Shown piece after piece: positions 1-7,926 of a stretch of 64,000 bases of DNA (position 1 is the first letter of the stretch; every line of letters starts with the position of its first letter). The notes beneath the pieces were generated by a model. That model made no database searches. It saw nothing but the letters and a program-made list of their open reading frames with translations, and was not told the origin of the DNA. Location: assembly GCA_029262195.1 (NCBI GenBank), contig JAJCZX010000025.1, positions 1-64,000 on the forward strand, in the 5' to 3' direction. A program made the position numbers and the translations under genes. This DNA is from Gemmatimonadota bacterium. Lineage in GTDB: Bacteria > Gemmatimonadota > Gemmatimonadetes > Gemmatimonadales > GWC2-71-9.

Positions 1-33
1 ACTCACACGGGGTCGCCCCCAACGGATTTTGAG
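1..33 (-). repeat. tRNA-Leu 3'-half fragment (att-like), cut by window edge
   Basis: These 33 bases are identical to the matching part of the intact tRNA-Leu(CAA) at 11833-11915, from inside the T arm through the variable arm to the anticodon loop. Identity stops exactly at the end of the loop (TTTTGAG on the plus strand). The start of the copy lies outside the window. It is read as an integration scar, not a working tRNA, because no 5' half follows. Confidence 0.85.
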
Positions 34-192
34 GCCGACAACGTACTGCGAAAGCGTGATAAAGCTTGATAAGTCACGGAATCAGCGCCCGGTAAAGATC
101 AGCCGTTTAATGCCACATTGCATGGGTGGGGCACCTCCTACCCTTCTTCGGTTTCCAGCATTTATCAAATCATAAGGGGAAGTTTGGGGGAA
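34..192. repeat. Element-end block, copy 1
   Basis: About 159 bp directly after the tRNA fragment, repeated with high identity at 2150-2307, in each case beginning right at the anticodon-loop junction. It contains no convincing gene. It is interpreted as the end (attP arm) of an integrated element. The next 200 bp (193-400) is a diverged relative of 2308-2457 and ends in a degenerate form of the GGTGGACCCGAG block. Confidence 0.75.
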
Positions 193-467
193 GTTTGCTG
201 CGGCTGTTGGGGCCGAAGGTGAGGCGGCTACACGCAAGATTCAGGAGCCGTCGCTGTAGAATCCCGAGCACGAGAAAGCCCGGCATTTGCCAGGCCTTCT
301 GACTCGCAAATACAACGGTGGATCCGATTTTAAACCCGGTCAACCGTCGGCATCGCGGTCCAACACCTCATTTCCGCCATGAGGGAGAACCGACGCCTAT
401 TTACACATTCATGGGGGACTACAGTGCTTGTTTTCCTTGGGTCTCGCCTAAGGTGCGGTTTTCCTCG

Positions 468-878
468 TCAGCGAGACACCCCAGAGAACCTGCCCTTGTG
501 ACGCCACAACCAAACACCCGAAATCGGTCCGATCACTATCGCAGTTACAATCGTTATCTCAACGGATGACGACCCCCAATGATTGTCGGCAGCCAGAAAC
601 ACGATATAGGAGATGGGGATCGCTGCAACAAACCCAACGATTGCCGCGCCAACAACGCCGCGAACAATACCGGACATCGCCCCCGCCATCATTCCGGACA
701 TGAGAGACCCAACTAGGTAGGCTGGAATCAGCCGGACCAAAGACGTGCCTAAGCCATGCATTTCAGCAGGCCCATTGAGAACCCGGAGCAAAATCACCCA
801 ACCAGCCAACAGGGCCCCCGCTACGACACCAACCTGAGCCCCGACCTTTACCCGTGAGAATAACGAACTCAAAGCCAC
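468..878 (-). CDS. Small integral membrane protein, island paralogue A
   Basis: A 136-residue protein with about four hydrophobic segments rich in Gly, Ala and Val, and a short basic tail. It starts with GTG at 878 behind a strong AGGAGG whose bases overlap the end of a truncated nhaA fragment. I do not recognise a named family. Length, segment layout and a Gly-Pro-Ile-Ser/Ala-Gly-Val motif in the last segment resemble the protein at 2573-2983, so the two are probably distant paralogues; the protein at 3796-4239 has a similar build. It sits on the tRNA-Leu island about 150 bp from a repeated block on its 3' side. Function unknown; a membrane location is the only firm inference. Confidence 0.65.
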   Translation of the reverse strand: MALSSLFSRVKVGAQVGVVAGALLAGWVILLRVLNGPAEMHGLGTSLVRLIPAYLVGSLMSGMMAGAMSGIVRGVVGAAIVGFVAAIPISYIVFLAADNHWGSSSVEITIVTAIVIGPISGVWLWRHKGRFSGVSR

Positions 879-1040
879 TCAACCTCCTGGATTGAAACAA
901 GCCTCTTTCAGGGGCGAGTTGGCCACGACCATCGCCAGGGCAGCTGCCATTATGAGCAACAAGCCTCCCGCCGCCTCAAGGCGCAAGAATTCACGCAGCC
1001 ATCCAGCCAGCGAAAGCGACCCATTTTCGTTACTTAACAT
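879..1040 (-). pseudogene. nhaA: 5' fragment of Na+/H+ antiporter NhaA
   Basis: Reading the minus strand from the ATG at 1040 gives 53 residues and then a stop. The central part, [19 protein letters not shown] followed by MVVANSPL, is the typical start of NhaA, covering the N-terminal helix and the AAG-LL-I-A-ALA-ANSPL signature. NhaA is normally about 390-450 residues, so only the first eighth remains. The reading frame runs into the ribosome-binding site of the next membrane gene, which suggests that recombination replaced the rest of nhaA. The piece cannot transport ions. Confidence 0.75.
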
Positions 1041-1290
1041 TTACTCCCCCAGGGTTTGGACCGAACAAGGTCAAACAAATATAGTCCGTCCGAATTCACC
1101 AGCCATAAACCATGGAGCAGATCGGTATACGGTTACCCTCGAGGGCTTCGAGCCACACGAAGCGGGGGTGATGGGTTGGATTCGGGTCGTGCGGGGGGGT
1201 CGTGATTCGGGGTCGGTCGAGGTATCCTGAGGGGGGAGCGGCGCCCTCTCCCCTCGACCACCCAACGACCCTACGAGGATCTCCAACACC
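1041..1290. other. Spacer without a recognised gene
   Basis: This 250-bp stretch holds the upstream region of the nhaA fragment on one side and of the DUF420 gene on the other. GC content rises sharply from about position 1130. I see no RNA gene or convincing small protein. Confidence 0.4.
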
Positions 1291-1824
1291 ATGACGAGCC
1301 CCCGCAGTTCCCGAAACCCGATGCCGTGGATTCTGGCGGTGAGCAGCGCCGTCACCGCCTTCCTGGTCTGGTGGATCTACCTGAAAACCCCCGGCGCCGC
1401 CGAGGCGCCGTGGATCGAGGCCCTGCCGGCGTTGAACGCCACCTTCAACACCTTGGCCGCTCTCTGCCTGACGATGGGCTTTCTGGCCATCCGAAGGAAG
1501 CGGAAGACGGTCCATCTGCGGTTCATGATCGCAGCTCTCGTCTTCTCGGCGCTTTTTCTTTGCAGCTATCTGACCTACCACCATTTCCACGGCGACACGC
1601 CTTTCCCCGGTGAGGGCTGGGTGCGCCCGATCTACTTCGCCGTTTTGATCAGCCACATCGTGCTGTCGGTGATGATGCTGCCGATGATCTTCGCCACCCT
1701 GACCTTCGCCGCCCGCCGCCAATTTGCAAGCCATAAAAAGATCGCCCGCTTCACCCTGCCGATCTGGCTTTACGTTTCGGTGACGGGGGTGGTGGTCTAT
1801 TTCTTCCTGAAAGCCTACGCCTGA
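1291..1824 (+). CDS. DUF420 family membrane protein
   Basis: A 177-residue protein with five hydrophobic segments. Conserved-looking histidines lie in the middle (YLTYHHFHG, residues ~92-100), with an FAVLISHIVLS segment after them and HKKIARFTLPIWLYVSVTG-type sequence near the C terminus. This layout matches DUF420, a family whose members are linked to cytochrome oxidase assembly in some bacteria. The ATG at 1291 is followed by a short basic N terminus and the first membrane helix near residue 10. The gene is clearly richer in GC than the membrane genes around it, so it may have a different origin from the rest of the island. The family call is good; the role in oxidase assembly is inferred from the family only. 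Confidence 0.8.
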   Translation: MTSPRSSRNPMPWILAVSSAVTAFLVWWIYLKTPGAAEAPWIEALPALNATFNTLAALCLTMGFLAIRRKRKTVHLRFMIAALVFSALFLCSYLTYHHFHGDTPFPGEGWVRPIYFAVLISHIVLSVMMLPMIFATLTFAARRQFASHKKIARFTLPIWLYVSVTGVVVYFFLKAYA

Positions 1825-1991
1825 GCCCAGACGTTTACCGGACGGGCGATTCCCGTACCGATGTGATCGTCCTTGAGGTCCCTCCTCACCGTGCCTGCGG
1901 GCTCGCCATAATCCCAGCGCGAAGAGCAGCAGCGGTAGACCCGGTGACAGTCCTGAGGTCTGATTGAGATTCGACGGGGCGCAGGACGACG

Positions 1992-2018
1992 AAAAGGGAC
2001 CCAACGGGGCCCCTTTTT
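1992..2018 (+). terminator. Rho-independent terminator after the DUF420 gene
   Basis: AAAAGGG and CCCTTTT arms enclose a GC-rich core and are followed by a T run. It lies about 170 bp past the DUF420 stop and just before the duplicated tRNA 3' region. A-tracts on the other side make it potentially bidirectional. Confidence 0.55.
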
Positions 2019-2044
2019 GTCCGATGTTATCATGTGCTTGTGAG

Positions 2045-2149
2045 CAACAAAAAGGGCACTCCTAAAGAGCACCCTAAATTGTTGTCTTTATTGGTGATGC
2101 CCGAGGTGAGAGTCGAACTCACACGGGGTCGCTCCCAACGTATTTTGAG
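2045..2149 (-). repeat. Duplicated tRNA-Leu 3' half plus downstream terminator (att-like, copy 2)
   Basis: This 105-bp copy of 11781-11884 covers the terminator hairpin downstream of the tRNA and the tRNA 3' half (2098-2149). It ends at the anticodon loop. It differs from the intact copy at a few positions, for example GCTCCCAACGT for GCCCCCAACGG, and by a 1-nt indel in the terminator. The missing 5' half means it is not a functional tRNA. It marks the boundary between two tandem elements. Confidence 0.88.
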
Positions 2150-2307
2150 GCCGACAACGTACTGCGAAAGCGTGATAAAACTTGATAAGTCACGGAATCA
2201 GCGCCCGGTAAAGATCAGCCGTTTAGTACCAAATTGCCTGGGTAGGGCCCCCTACCCTTCTTCGGTTTCCAGCATTTATCAAATCATAAGGTGAAGTTTG
2301 GGGGAAG
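2150..2307. repeat. Element-end block, copy 2
   Basis: Second copy of the block at 34-192, again starting directly at the anticodon-loop junction. Differences are mostly single bases and small indels. Together with copy 1 it shows that two elements sharing an end sequence used the same tRNA site. Confidence 0.8.
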
Positions 2308-2387
2308 GTAGGGGCTGTTGTTGGCGCCCGACCGGAAACCGAAAAACACCCAGGATTTAGGATCCTGCAACAGGAGAACCCTTAGCA

Positions 2388-2457
2388 CAAGAAAGCCCCG
2401 CGTTTGCAGGGCTTTTTCTTTCGCTAAACTTTCGGTGGACCCGAGTCTTGACCCGCG
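2388..2457 (+). repeat. Terminator hairpin plus GGTGGACCCGAG block, copy 2
   Basis: A strong hairpin (AAAGCCC at 2392-2398, GGGCTTT at 2409-2415, then more T) is followed by GCTAAACTTTCGGTGGACCC and GAGTCTTGACCCG. The same combination recurs at 3036-3105, and in a degenerate form near 268-345. Each copy lies about 140-160 bp beyond the 3' end of a minus-strand small membrane protein gene. Confidence 0.7.
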
Positions 2458-2572
2458 ACGAGTGGTCCGTTTATCGATCATCATATTCCGTTGTTGCTTC
2501 ACAACGAACGGGCGGTTTCGGCCCGGCCACTGAAGTCGGACCGCCAACCCTTCGGCCGCCAAACTCACCGGT

Positions 2573-2983
2573 TCAGGAATACCCCCCTTTTTGCCAGAGA
2601 GATCGCGCCAAAACGCCAGCGATCGGACCGACGATCGCCGTGAAGATAGCGCCGACCGATATAGCAGCCTGAAAGCCAAACTCTGGGAGAATAAACAACA
2701 CTGCACCGGTTGCATAGACGGGGCCCGCCGCAAAAATCCCCAGTAGTATCGCGCCACCGAATGAACTTAGTAAGTTTCGCTCTAGCCCTAACCCTACCGC
2801 GTAGGCTCCTATCGGCAGACCTACTAGGTAAACGCCGACCATTTGCCCCAGCAAAACCCATTCGTTTACCTCGCCGAATCGTCCGTCGATCAAAAAGAGG
2901 GCAACGAAAAGGGTCGAAAACGCCGCTCCGACTCTTAGAGCAAATCGGGCGCAGACAAGTCGATCCAAAGTCCTTAGGTCCAC
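2573..2983 (-). CDS. Small integral membrane protein, island paralogue B
   Basis: A 136-residue protein beginning MDLRTLDRLVCARFALRVG, with four predicted membrane segments and a short C-terminal tail. Length and layout match the protein at 468-878, including an Ile-Val-Gly-Pro-Ile-Ala-Gly-Val motif in the last segment. A decayed copy of its N-terminal coding sequence (CVRFAL-type peptide) can be read on the minus strand near 3186-3226, which supports local duplication. No catalytic or transport motif is visible and I do not recognise the family. Confidence 0.6.
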   Translation of the reverse strand: MDLRTLDRLVCARFALRVGAAFSTLFVALFLIDGRFGEVNEWVLLGQMVGVYLVGLPIGAYAVGLGLERNLLSSFGGAILLGIFAAGPVYATGAVLFILPEFGFQAAISVGAIFTAIVGPIAGVLARSLWQKGGYS

Positions 2984-3035
2984 CGATTAGCCTCCATTCT
3001 TACAACGCAATTAGTCACCGACTCCGATCAAGGGG

Positions 3036-3105
3036 CCAAAGGAAGCCCCACATTTGGGGCTTTCTATTTGGCTAAACTTTCGGTGGACCCGAGTCTTGAT
3101 CCGAC
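3036..3105 (+). repeat. Terminator hairpin plus GGTGGACCCGAG block, copy 3
   Basis: The hairpin AAGCCCC (3043-3049) / GGGGCTT (3056-3062) is followed by GGCTAAACTTTCGGTGGACC and CGAGTCTTGATCCG. Over the 33 bases after the hairpin it is nearly identical to copy 2. Confidence 0.7.
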
Positions 3106-3240
3106 TCCTCTCAGCTTGGCAGTGTAGGGTTGTCCCGAGAGTCCAAGGTAATCCTGTCTTTGGGAGTCAAACCAAACCTCGCCTCCAAATTTTAGAGCAA
3201 ATCGAACACAGAAAAGTCCCGTTCCAACCATTAAGCACAA

Positions 3241-3534
3241 TCACCGGGGACCTTTGAAGCCGATCCAAAAACCGGCAACAATTGACGCGGCTAGTGTAAC
3301 CGCGGCAAAGACCAGAGTGAATTCAAGGGGAACGGGAGAAAAAAGCAACGCCAATACGCCTAGGCAAGCTGCCCCTGCGCCGGCAAATACGCGTAGCAAA
3401 TTGCGACTTTTCAGGTCCTTTCCTTCATAGGCCCGATGGGAAAGCCACGCAATGTACACGACCACTATAGCGACGACCAAAAAGGGGCCTATTTCCCCAG
3501 CATGGGGCACCTTCCCCAAGCCGTTTCCTATCAA
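3241..3534 (-). CDS. Short two- to three-helix membrane protein
   Basis: A 97-residue protein with hydrophobic segments near residues 17-30, 47-66 and 70-90, separated by a basic loop. No family is recognised. It belongs to the run of minus-strand membrane genes on the island and, like paralogues A and B, has the GGTGGACCC block about 150 bp past its stop. Its size suggests a small membrane partner or a shortened relative of the longer paralogues. That it is a real gene is moderately supported by codon use and context. Confidence 0.5.
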   Translation of the reverse strand: MIGNGLGKVPHAGEIGPFLVVAIVVVYIAWLSHRAYEGKDLKSRNLLRVFAGAGAACLGVLALLFSPVPLEFTLVFAAVTLAASIVAGFWIGFKGPR

Positions 3535-3609
3535 AAGAAATTCCTATTCCCTTTCCTGCATTCCCGCAATTCGGTGCCAGCTCCTATGGTGGAGCGAAGC
3601 GGTACTAAG

Positions 3610-3672
3610 CTCAACCCTCCTGGCGCATTGCTAACGTAGTCCACAATCGGAACGACAGTCTGACTTGCGAAT
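3610..3672. repeat. 63-bp duplicated segment, copy 1
   Basis: About 88 percent identical by eye to 4766-4828. On the minus strand both copies can be read as FA-Q-TVVPIVD-V-NAPGGLS, so the repeat is probably a piece of an old coding sequence. The two copies flank the genes at 3796-4239 and 4242-4610. Confidence 0.6.
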
Positions 3673-3795
3673 GTCGTATGGTTGCCAAAACTCATGATCT
3701 GGGCCTGTCCGTCGAGAAGAGGCAGGAAGTTCGAAACTGACGAACCCGTAGGTGTCCAGGACACCGGGGAAATACAGTTTTTTAAGAAGTGTTCG

Positions 3796-4239
3796 TCAAG
3801 CTGGGGGAGAACCACCCTCAACACCTCGGCCCTCAAGGCGCTCCATCGACCATTGCCCAATCCCGGCTGAGAAACCCATGAAACCGCCGATCATTCCCGC
3901 GACCAACATGCCCGCGAACCCATGATCAGCCAAAGCTGAGAATCCACCCATTAAGAGCCCATAAGGGAGGCCTGCCAAGGCACCGATCGAAAGAGATCGA
4001 AGAAACGATAAGGGCGTCCCGATCGGAACTAAGCCTCCTACGACAACCCCAGCCAAAACGCCACCGATAATTTCACCGACAATCGCCTCCCACAAGGTGA
4101 GGCCGACCTCTTGCAATACAGACTGCAACTCCCCTGAGAAGAAGCCAAGCGAGGTTAGCGCCGCAAACCCAACTCCCACGAGGGAGTAGACAATCGTCCA
4201 CTCCCTCAATGTCTCAAATCGCTCTTGTGTCACAAGCAA
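3796..4239 (-). CDS. Small integral membrane protein, island paralogue C
   Basis: A 147-residue protein with a polar first 13 residues, four Gly-rich hydrophobic stretches and a polar C-terminal tail (MERLEGRGVEGG). The arrangement resembles the other small island membrane proteins, although direct identity is low. No motif indicates a substrate or reaction. It ends just past the 63-bp duplicated segment, and its upstream neighbour on the same strand ends 2 bp before its start, so the two may be cotranscribed. A membrane role is inferred from hydrophobicity alone. Confidence 0.6.
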   Translation of the reverse strand: MLVTQERFETLREWTIVYSLVGVGFAALTSLGFFSGELQSVLQEVGLTLWEAIVGEIIGGVLAGVVVGGLVPIGTPLSFLRSLSIGALAGLPYGLLMGGFSALADHGFAGMLVAGMIGGFMGFSAGIGQWSMERLEGRGVEGGSPPA

Positions 4240-4241
4240 GC

Positions 4242-4610
4242 CTACCCTTTACATTCTAGGTATCTTCGGGCCGAATTCATTGTTCCGACAAACGGTATCA
4301 AAACTTCGGCGACGGCTACTCCCAGTCCTGCAGGGGAAAAAGCAGGTGCCGGTGCTGCACCAAGACTGATAACCCCGGCGCTGGTTCCCGCGCCAATAGC
4401 CACCCCTCTGAGTCCATACGAAGAGATAAGTAAGGTGCGGGCACGACTTCTAAAGTGCATCCTCTCTGCGTGGTTCGCTATGGCCTTAGTAGGATCATAT
4501 ATCCGTCCAGCCCGACGAGCCCCACGCAACGCTCTAATCCCGTATACAGCAGCACCCACAAGCGGCACGAACGTCAACGCGTCCACTGCCGCCGAAGCCG
4601 CAAGAGCCAA
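4242..4610 (-). pseudogene. C-terminal remnant of a larger secreted protein
   Basis: The 122-residue reading frame contains a hydrophobic VDALTFVPLVGAAVYGIRAL stretch, then a basic segment with KAIANHAERMHF, and a second Gly/Ala-rich hydrophobic stretch. The frame stays open upstream to an in-frame stop near 4768. That stretch reads AAWAEGYLPSIDEIL and then a Gly-rich linker, without a good start codon or ribosome-binding site. A hydrophobic segment after a Gly-rich linker is common near the C terminus of Rhs-like or polymorphic-toxin proteins, but no RHS core motif is present. It is best viewed as a broken 3' piece; a small membrane protein started at the TTG (4610) is the alternative. Confidence 0.4.
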
Positions 4611-4765
4611 TCCAGCCCCTTCGCAACTCTGCGGAACGTCACTTGGCCCTGAAGGGCGGCTTCCCCCTCCAAATCCTGAAGCCTTGCCACCTCCCCAACC
4701 ACCGGCCGCAGCGCCCGACGAAAGGATTTCGTCAATTGACGGAAGGTACCCTTCCGCCCAGGCAG

Positions 4766-4828
4766 CTTAACCCTCCTGGCGCATTGTTAACGCAATCCAC
4801 GATCGGAACGACGGTCTGATTTGCGAAT
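4766..4828. repeat. 63-bp duplicated segment, copy 2
   Basis: Partner of 3610-3672. It lies just upstream (minus strand sense) of the remnant at 4242-4610 and about 80 bp past the stop of the secreted protein at 4909-6048. Confidence 0.6.
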
Positions 4829-4908
4829 TTGGAAAACCGTTCTGACCCAAACCTCCGGGACAAGTAGCAGCCATCCGAGCGACCCAGTACCCAACAAACC
4901 CTTGAGCC

Positions 4909-6048
4909 CTAACGGGGGGAATAAGTCGTACCCTCTATCAGACGATGACCGCAATTCCGAAACGCAAGGCCAGACTGGGCAGTTGACACGGTTCGGGTTT
5001 GGGGACACCACGACGGCCCTCGCTCCCCATTGTGGAATAAACTTGGACCGTTTCCACCCGTCAGCAAGAAACCAGCAGATTCCAAATAGCTACAATCGCC
5101 CACATCCTGGCCGAAGAGGTTATTGCCAGCCCTTTTGTCAATCCACACAAACCCTTCGCAATTCGAACTCCCCGGTCGTATGCCAACAAAGAGTTCGATG
5201 TTCGCCCCTCTCGAATCTCGGTCAACGGTCCAGCCGATCGAACGGGTCTGACATCCTAAGGCGCCACTTGAACGGCTCACCATACCGGCGTACACATCAT
5301 CGGGGTGATTGGTCCCGCCACACGATATGATCTGAAAGAGTTCGGTATGTCTGGTTGGCGGCGGCACCACCACCCGCCTCGGAAAGGTAACGTACACGTC
5401 CGAGCCGAGCGTAGCGCGCAAATTCAGTTCCCCAAAGGCGCCATCCCCCCGCGTACACCGATACCTGTGTTCAGCCTCCGTGACGACCGTCCCGGCTTCT
5501 AGGTTGTTGGCGCATTCTATTCCCAGGGGAGGATCGACATCCTCGATTCGAGTTAGGCGTCCGTCACCGGTAGTGCCCGCAATCGGAACGAAACGGAGGG
5601 TTAACCAGAAATGTTGCGGGTCGACGGACTGAGAAAGAGATGCGTGGAAACCGACTTGGTTCTGGCAAGACAGCCAGGCATCCAGGATAGGGCGACTCAC
5701 GCTGGTTCGGAATGTACTAAACGTGGCACTTGTTCTCACCACCTCGAAGTCCTCCCGTTCAACCAACTCGAACATTCGATCGATTTGTTGTTTGCTCGCG
5801 CTCCCTCCAAGATCAACGGGGATGCCAAAAACTTCCAGCCGGCCGTTAACGTCTACCGATCGTGAGTCGGTGTTTGTTCTCAATTGTTGGTTGCGCATGT
5901 AGTGGTAAAGAGCCCGTTGGCTTTCTACACTGGCCGAACCCTCATAGACCTCCCAGACACCATACTGTAGAATGGCGTCACAACGTTGGGCCACAACAGC
6001 CTGGGCTGAAGGCAGGGTGACTAAAGCCGAAATTAAGATGGCACGCAT
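4909..6048 (-). CDS. Secreted protein of unknown family
   Basis: A 379-residue protein with a clear signal peptide (MRAILISALVTLPSAQAVVA, cleavage before QRC). The first half has paired cysteines, a VEVFGIPVDLGG-like stretch (written LEVFGIPVDLGG here, residues ~70-81) and a SFWLTLRF-like strand (HFWLTLRFVP). The second half contains several Cys and Gly residues and reads like a beta-rich domain (RRVVVPPPT, ELFVGIRPGSSNC). Cysteines spaced through the chain suggest disulphides in the periplasm or outside the cell. I do not recognise the family. It stands alone, with a 477-bp non-coding stretch upstream and remnants downstream. Confidence 0.7.
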   Translation of the reverse strand: MRAILISALVTLPSAQAVVAQRCDAILQYGVWEVYEGSASVESQRALYHYMRNQQLRTNTDSRSVDVNGRLEVFGIPVDLGGSASKQQIDRMFELVEREDFEVVRTSATFSTFRTSVSRPILDAWLSCQNQVGFHASLSQSVDPQHFWLTLRFVPIAGTTGDGRLTRIEDVDPPLGIECANNLEAGTVVTEAEHRYRCTRGDGAFGELNLRATLGSDVYVTFPRRVVVPPPTRHTELFQIISCGGTNHPDDVYAGMVSRSSGALGCQTRSIGWTVDRDSRGANIELFVGIRPGSSNCEGFVWIDKRAGNNLFGQDVGDCSYLESAGFLLTGGNGPSLFHNGERGPSWCPQTRTVSTAQSGLAFRNCGHRLIEGTTYSPR

Positions 6049-6525
6049 ATTCCCTCCAAAAGCGGATTCGTTTGTGGTGAGTCAGTTCGGCGACTGAGCG
6101 GGGGAAGCCCGCAACCGAGGTCTGGTCGCAGTGAAAGGCCTCCATTGCGCGAAAACGTCGGCGAAGCCGCTAAAAAATGTCTCCGATAGCCCGTCCTTCC
6201 AGCGGGCATCTCCATCGGCGCGAGATTGAAAGAACCCCGAGGAGGGATTCGGCTCTCTGGGGCGAAGGGTGACCAGGAAACCGACGAACAAACCAGCACC
6301 CAAAACGGATCTTTTTTCTTCGCCGGGCACCAGAAGTAATGACACCTCTCTTTTCAGGCGGGACCAACAAACTTGACGCATTTTGTTCCGAACTACTCCT
6401 TGGATCTGGCATTAGGTTTTCGGGCCGAACCTCTGGACGGCCGCCTACTTTCCACGACCCCTCCACGGCCGCGAATCGTCAACTCGGGATCAACCTAGTA
6501 TGTGAAGGTTTTTGGCTCACAAAGA
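6049..6525. other. Stretch without a supported gene
   Basis: Short open frames here overlap each other on both strands and none has a ribosome-binding site or a recognisable domain. A minus-strand hydrophobic stretch (VLGAGLFVGFLVTL, around 6270-6315) may be the trace of a lost membrane gene. I see no RNA gene. Confidence 0.35.
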
Positions 6526-7653
6526 TCACCCCGGCGCGGGGGGTGACGGTGGGAAGAGGTGCAAGTTGTTCACACAAGCCCCAGTGCCGTTTTGGAGGCC
6601 AAACCTGAACGCGGCGACGCGTTCGGGGCCCGTGCCGTGGGCTCCCGGCTGAAACCAAGTAAACGTGGGATCTCCAATTTCCAGAAGGGCCCGCACAACT
6701 TCATCAACGTCACCAACGTCCAGGAGAGCCCGCCGTTGAGCGCTAGCTGCGTAGGCCCCGCCTAAACAATCGGCCCCAAGCTCAAGCTGTTTGCTCGTCA
6801 CCGGTTGATTGTAGAAACCGAGCAGATTTTCAACGTGATGACCAATCTCGTGGGCAAGTATGAACACCGGTGCCATATCCCCTATGCGAATCAGTTGATC
6901 ACCCATAAAACCGTCATGATAGTAAACACCGGCGTTGAGCGTGCAATACCACGCGCTCGGTGCGAGGCTCGGCGAGCAAGGCGTGGCAATCGGAAACGTG
7001 TAGGGCACGACCGCGCTGACTCCAAAATAGGTCAGACCGACGCCAGCAAACTCTGACACCCAAAAACTCTGAATGTCTAGGACAGCGGCATTGTAGAGGT
7101 CCCTAGGTGAGTCAGGACACCCATCAAGGTCGAAAACTCCATTGACGATCTCTGGCTCAAGAGGACACGCATCCCGCTCGTCAGGGATATCGTCTCCGTC
7201 CACGTCTTCCCATACCAACACCCTCGCGGTCGCCGTTTTTTCCTCCACTCTAACTGTGATCGTCGCGTTTCCCGACGAGAGGCCCGTTACCGTACCCCCA
7301 CTCACTTCGGCAACGTTGGGCGCGCTCGTCTCCCAATCAAACTGCCGGCCGAAGAGTATTTCACCGTTGTCTGCTCTCGCGGTCGCCGTCAAGACGATGT
7401 TCCCTGGAATCGCAACGGTGTCACGCGCGGGAGTTAGGAGGACGCTACCCACAGGCTGCGGCGCATCGTCTGCGCACGCCACGCCTCCCGCCAGGGCCAC
7501 CACCAAACACCGGATGAGGTAGAGGTATCCGCGGCCGCGTTCTCCCGCCGAATTATTGAAGAGTGTTCCCACGCAGTCGCGCAATTGTTGGAGACACCAC
7601 AGGCATCCGAAGGCAAGGGGCCTGCGCATCAGTAGCCCTCTCGGACCGCGCAA
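6526..7653 (-). CDS. Secreted Big-2 / calcium-loop / neutral zinc metallopeptidase fusion
   Basis: The 375-residue frame contains, in order: a hydrophobic LVVALAGGVAC stretch that looks like a lipobox; an Ig-like Big-2 domain (VGSVLLTPARDTVAIPGN through GTVTGLSSGNATITV); a thrombospondin type 3-like acidic loop (DVDGDDIPDERDACP); and a peptidase domain. The peptidase has HEIGHH (H268, E269, H272) and a downstream ELGAD (E291, D295), the pattern of the YpfJ-type neutral zinc metallopeptidase family (PF04228). The start is uncertain: ATG at 7653 or 7629 puts an odd Cys/Trp-rich leader before the lipobox. It is probably an outer-surface zinc protease. The combination of domains is unusual. Confidence 0.78.
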   Translation of the reverse strand: MRGPRGLLMRRPLAFGCLWCLQQLRDCVGTLFNNSAGERGRGYLYLIRCLVVALAGGVACADDAPQPVGSVLLTPARDTVAIPGNIVLTATARADNGEILFGRQFDWETSAPNVAEVSGGTVTGLSSGNATITVRVEEKTATARVLVWEDVDGDDIPDERDACPLEPEIVNGVFDLDGCPDSPRDLYNAAVLDIQSFWVSEFAGVGLTYFGVSAVVPYTFPIATPCSPSLAPSAWYCTLNAGVYYHDGFMGDQLIRIGDMAPVFILAHEIGHHVENLLGFYNQPVTSKQLELGADCLGGAYAASAQRRALLDVGDVDEVVRALLEIGDPTFTWFQPGAHGTGPERVAAFRFGLQNGTGACVNNLHLFPPSPPAPG

Positions 7654-7926
7654 CTCAACTTATGGAGGTTTGGGCGCACTGGGTGTTTCAACATCATTCA
7701 ACACTCCGAAAAAACATCGCGGGTGGCGCCCTAGCCTAAGATGATTCTGGGGACCTGGGCTGTCAAGGGAATCAGACAAGCGGGGCTGGAAGCCGAAAAC
7801 ATCATGGCCTTCCGCGAACAGCTGTAACTCGACCGGCTCGTGTCCCGAGATTGCCCATCAATGATTGGATCAACCCAGGTGAACCGCCCGGGGATTGCCG
7901 GAGGCTCTAATTCATGAGAGGACGAT
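7654..7926. other. Decayed region 5' of the integrase remnant
   Basis: In the integrase frame this stretch has in-frame stops (TAA near 7836, TGA at 7915-7917). No recognisable N-terminal core-binding domain is left. Confidence 0.5.

Noticed and set aside
1096-2004. 302-residue minus-strand reading frame
   Set aside because: It is the mirror of the DUF420 gene in GC-rich DNA; its product is rich in Arg, Gly and Gln with no domain and no ribosome-binding site.
2098-2149. Second functional tRNA-Leu
   Set aside because: Only the 3' half from the anticodon loop is present; no D-arm or 5' acceptor strand follows.
4225-4770. 181-residue plus-strand reading frame
   Set aside because: Its product is low-complexity Ala/Pro/Thr-rich sequence antisense to the remnant at 4242-4610.
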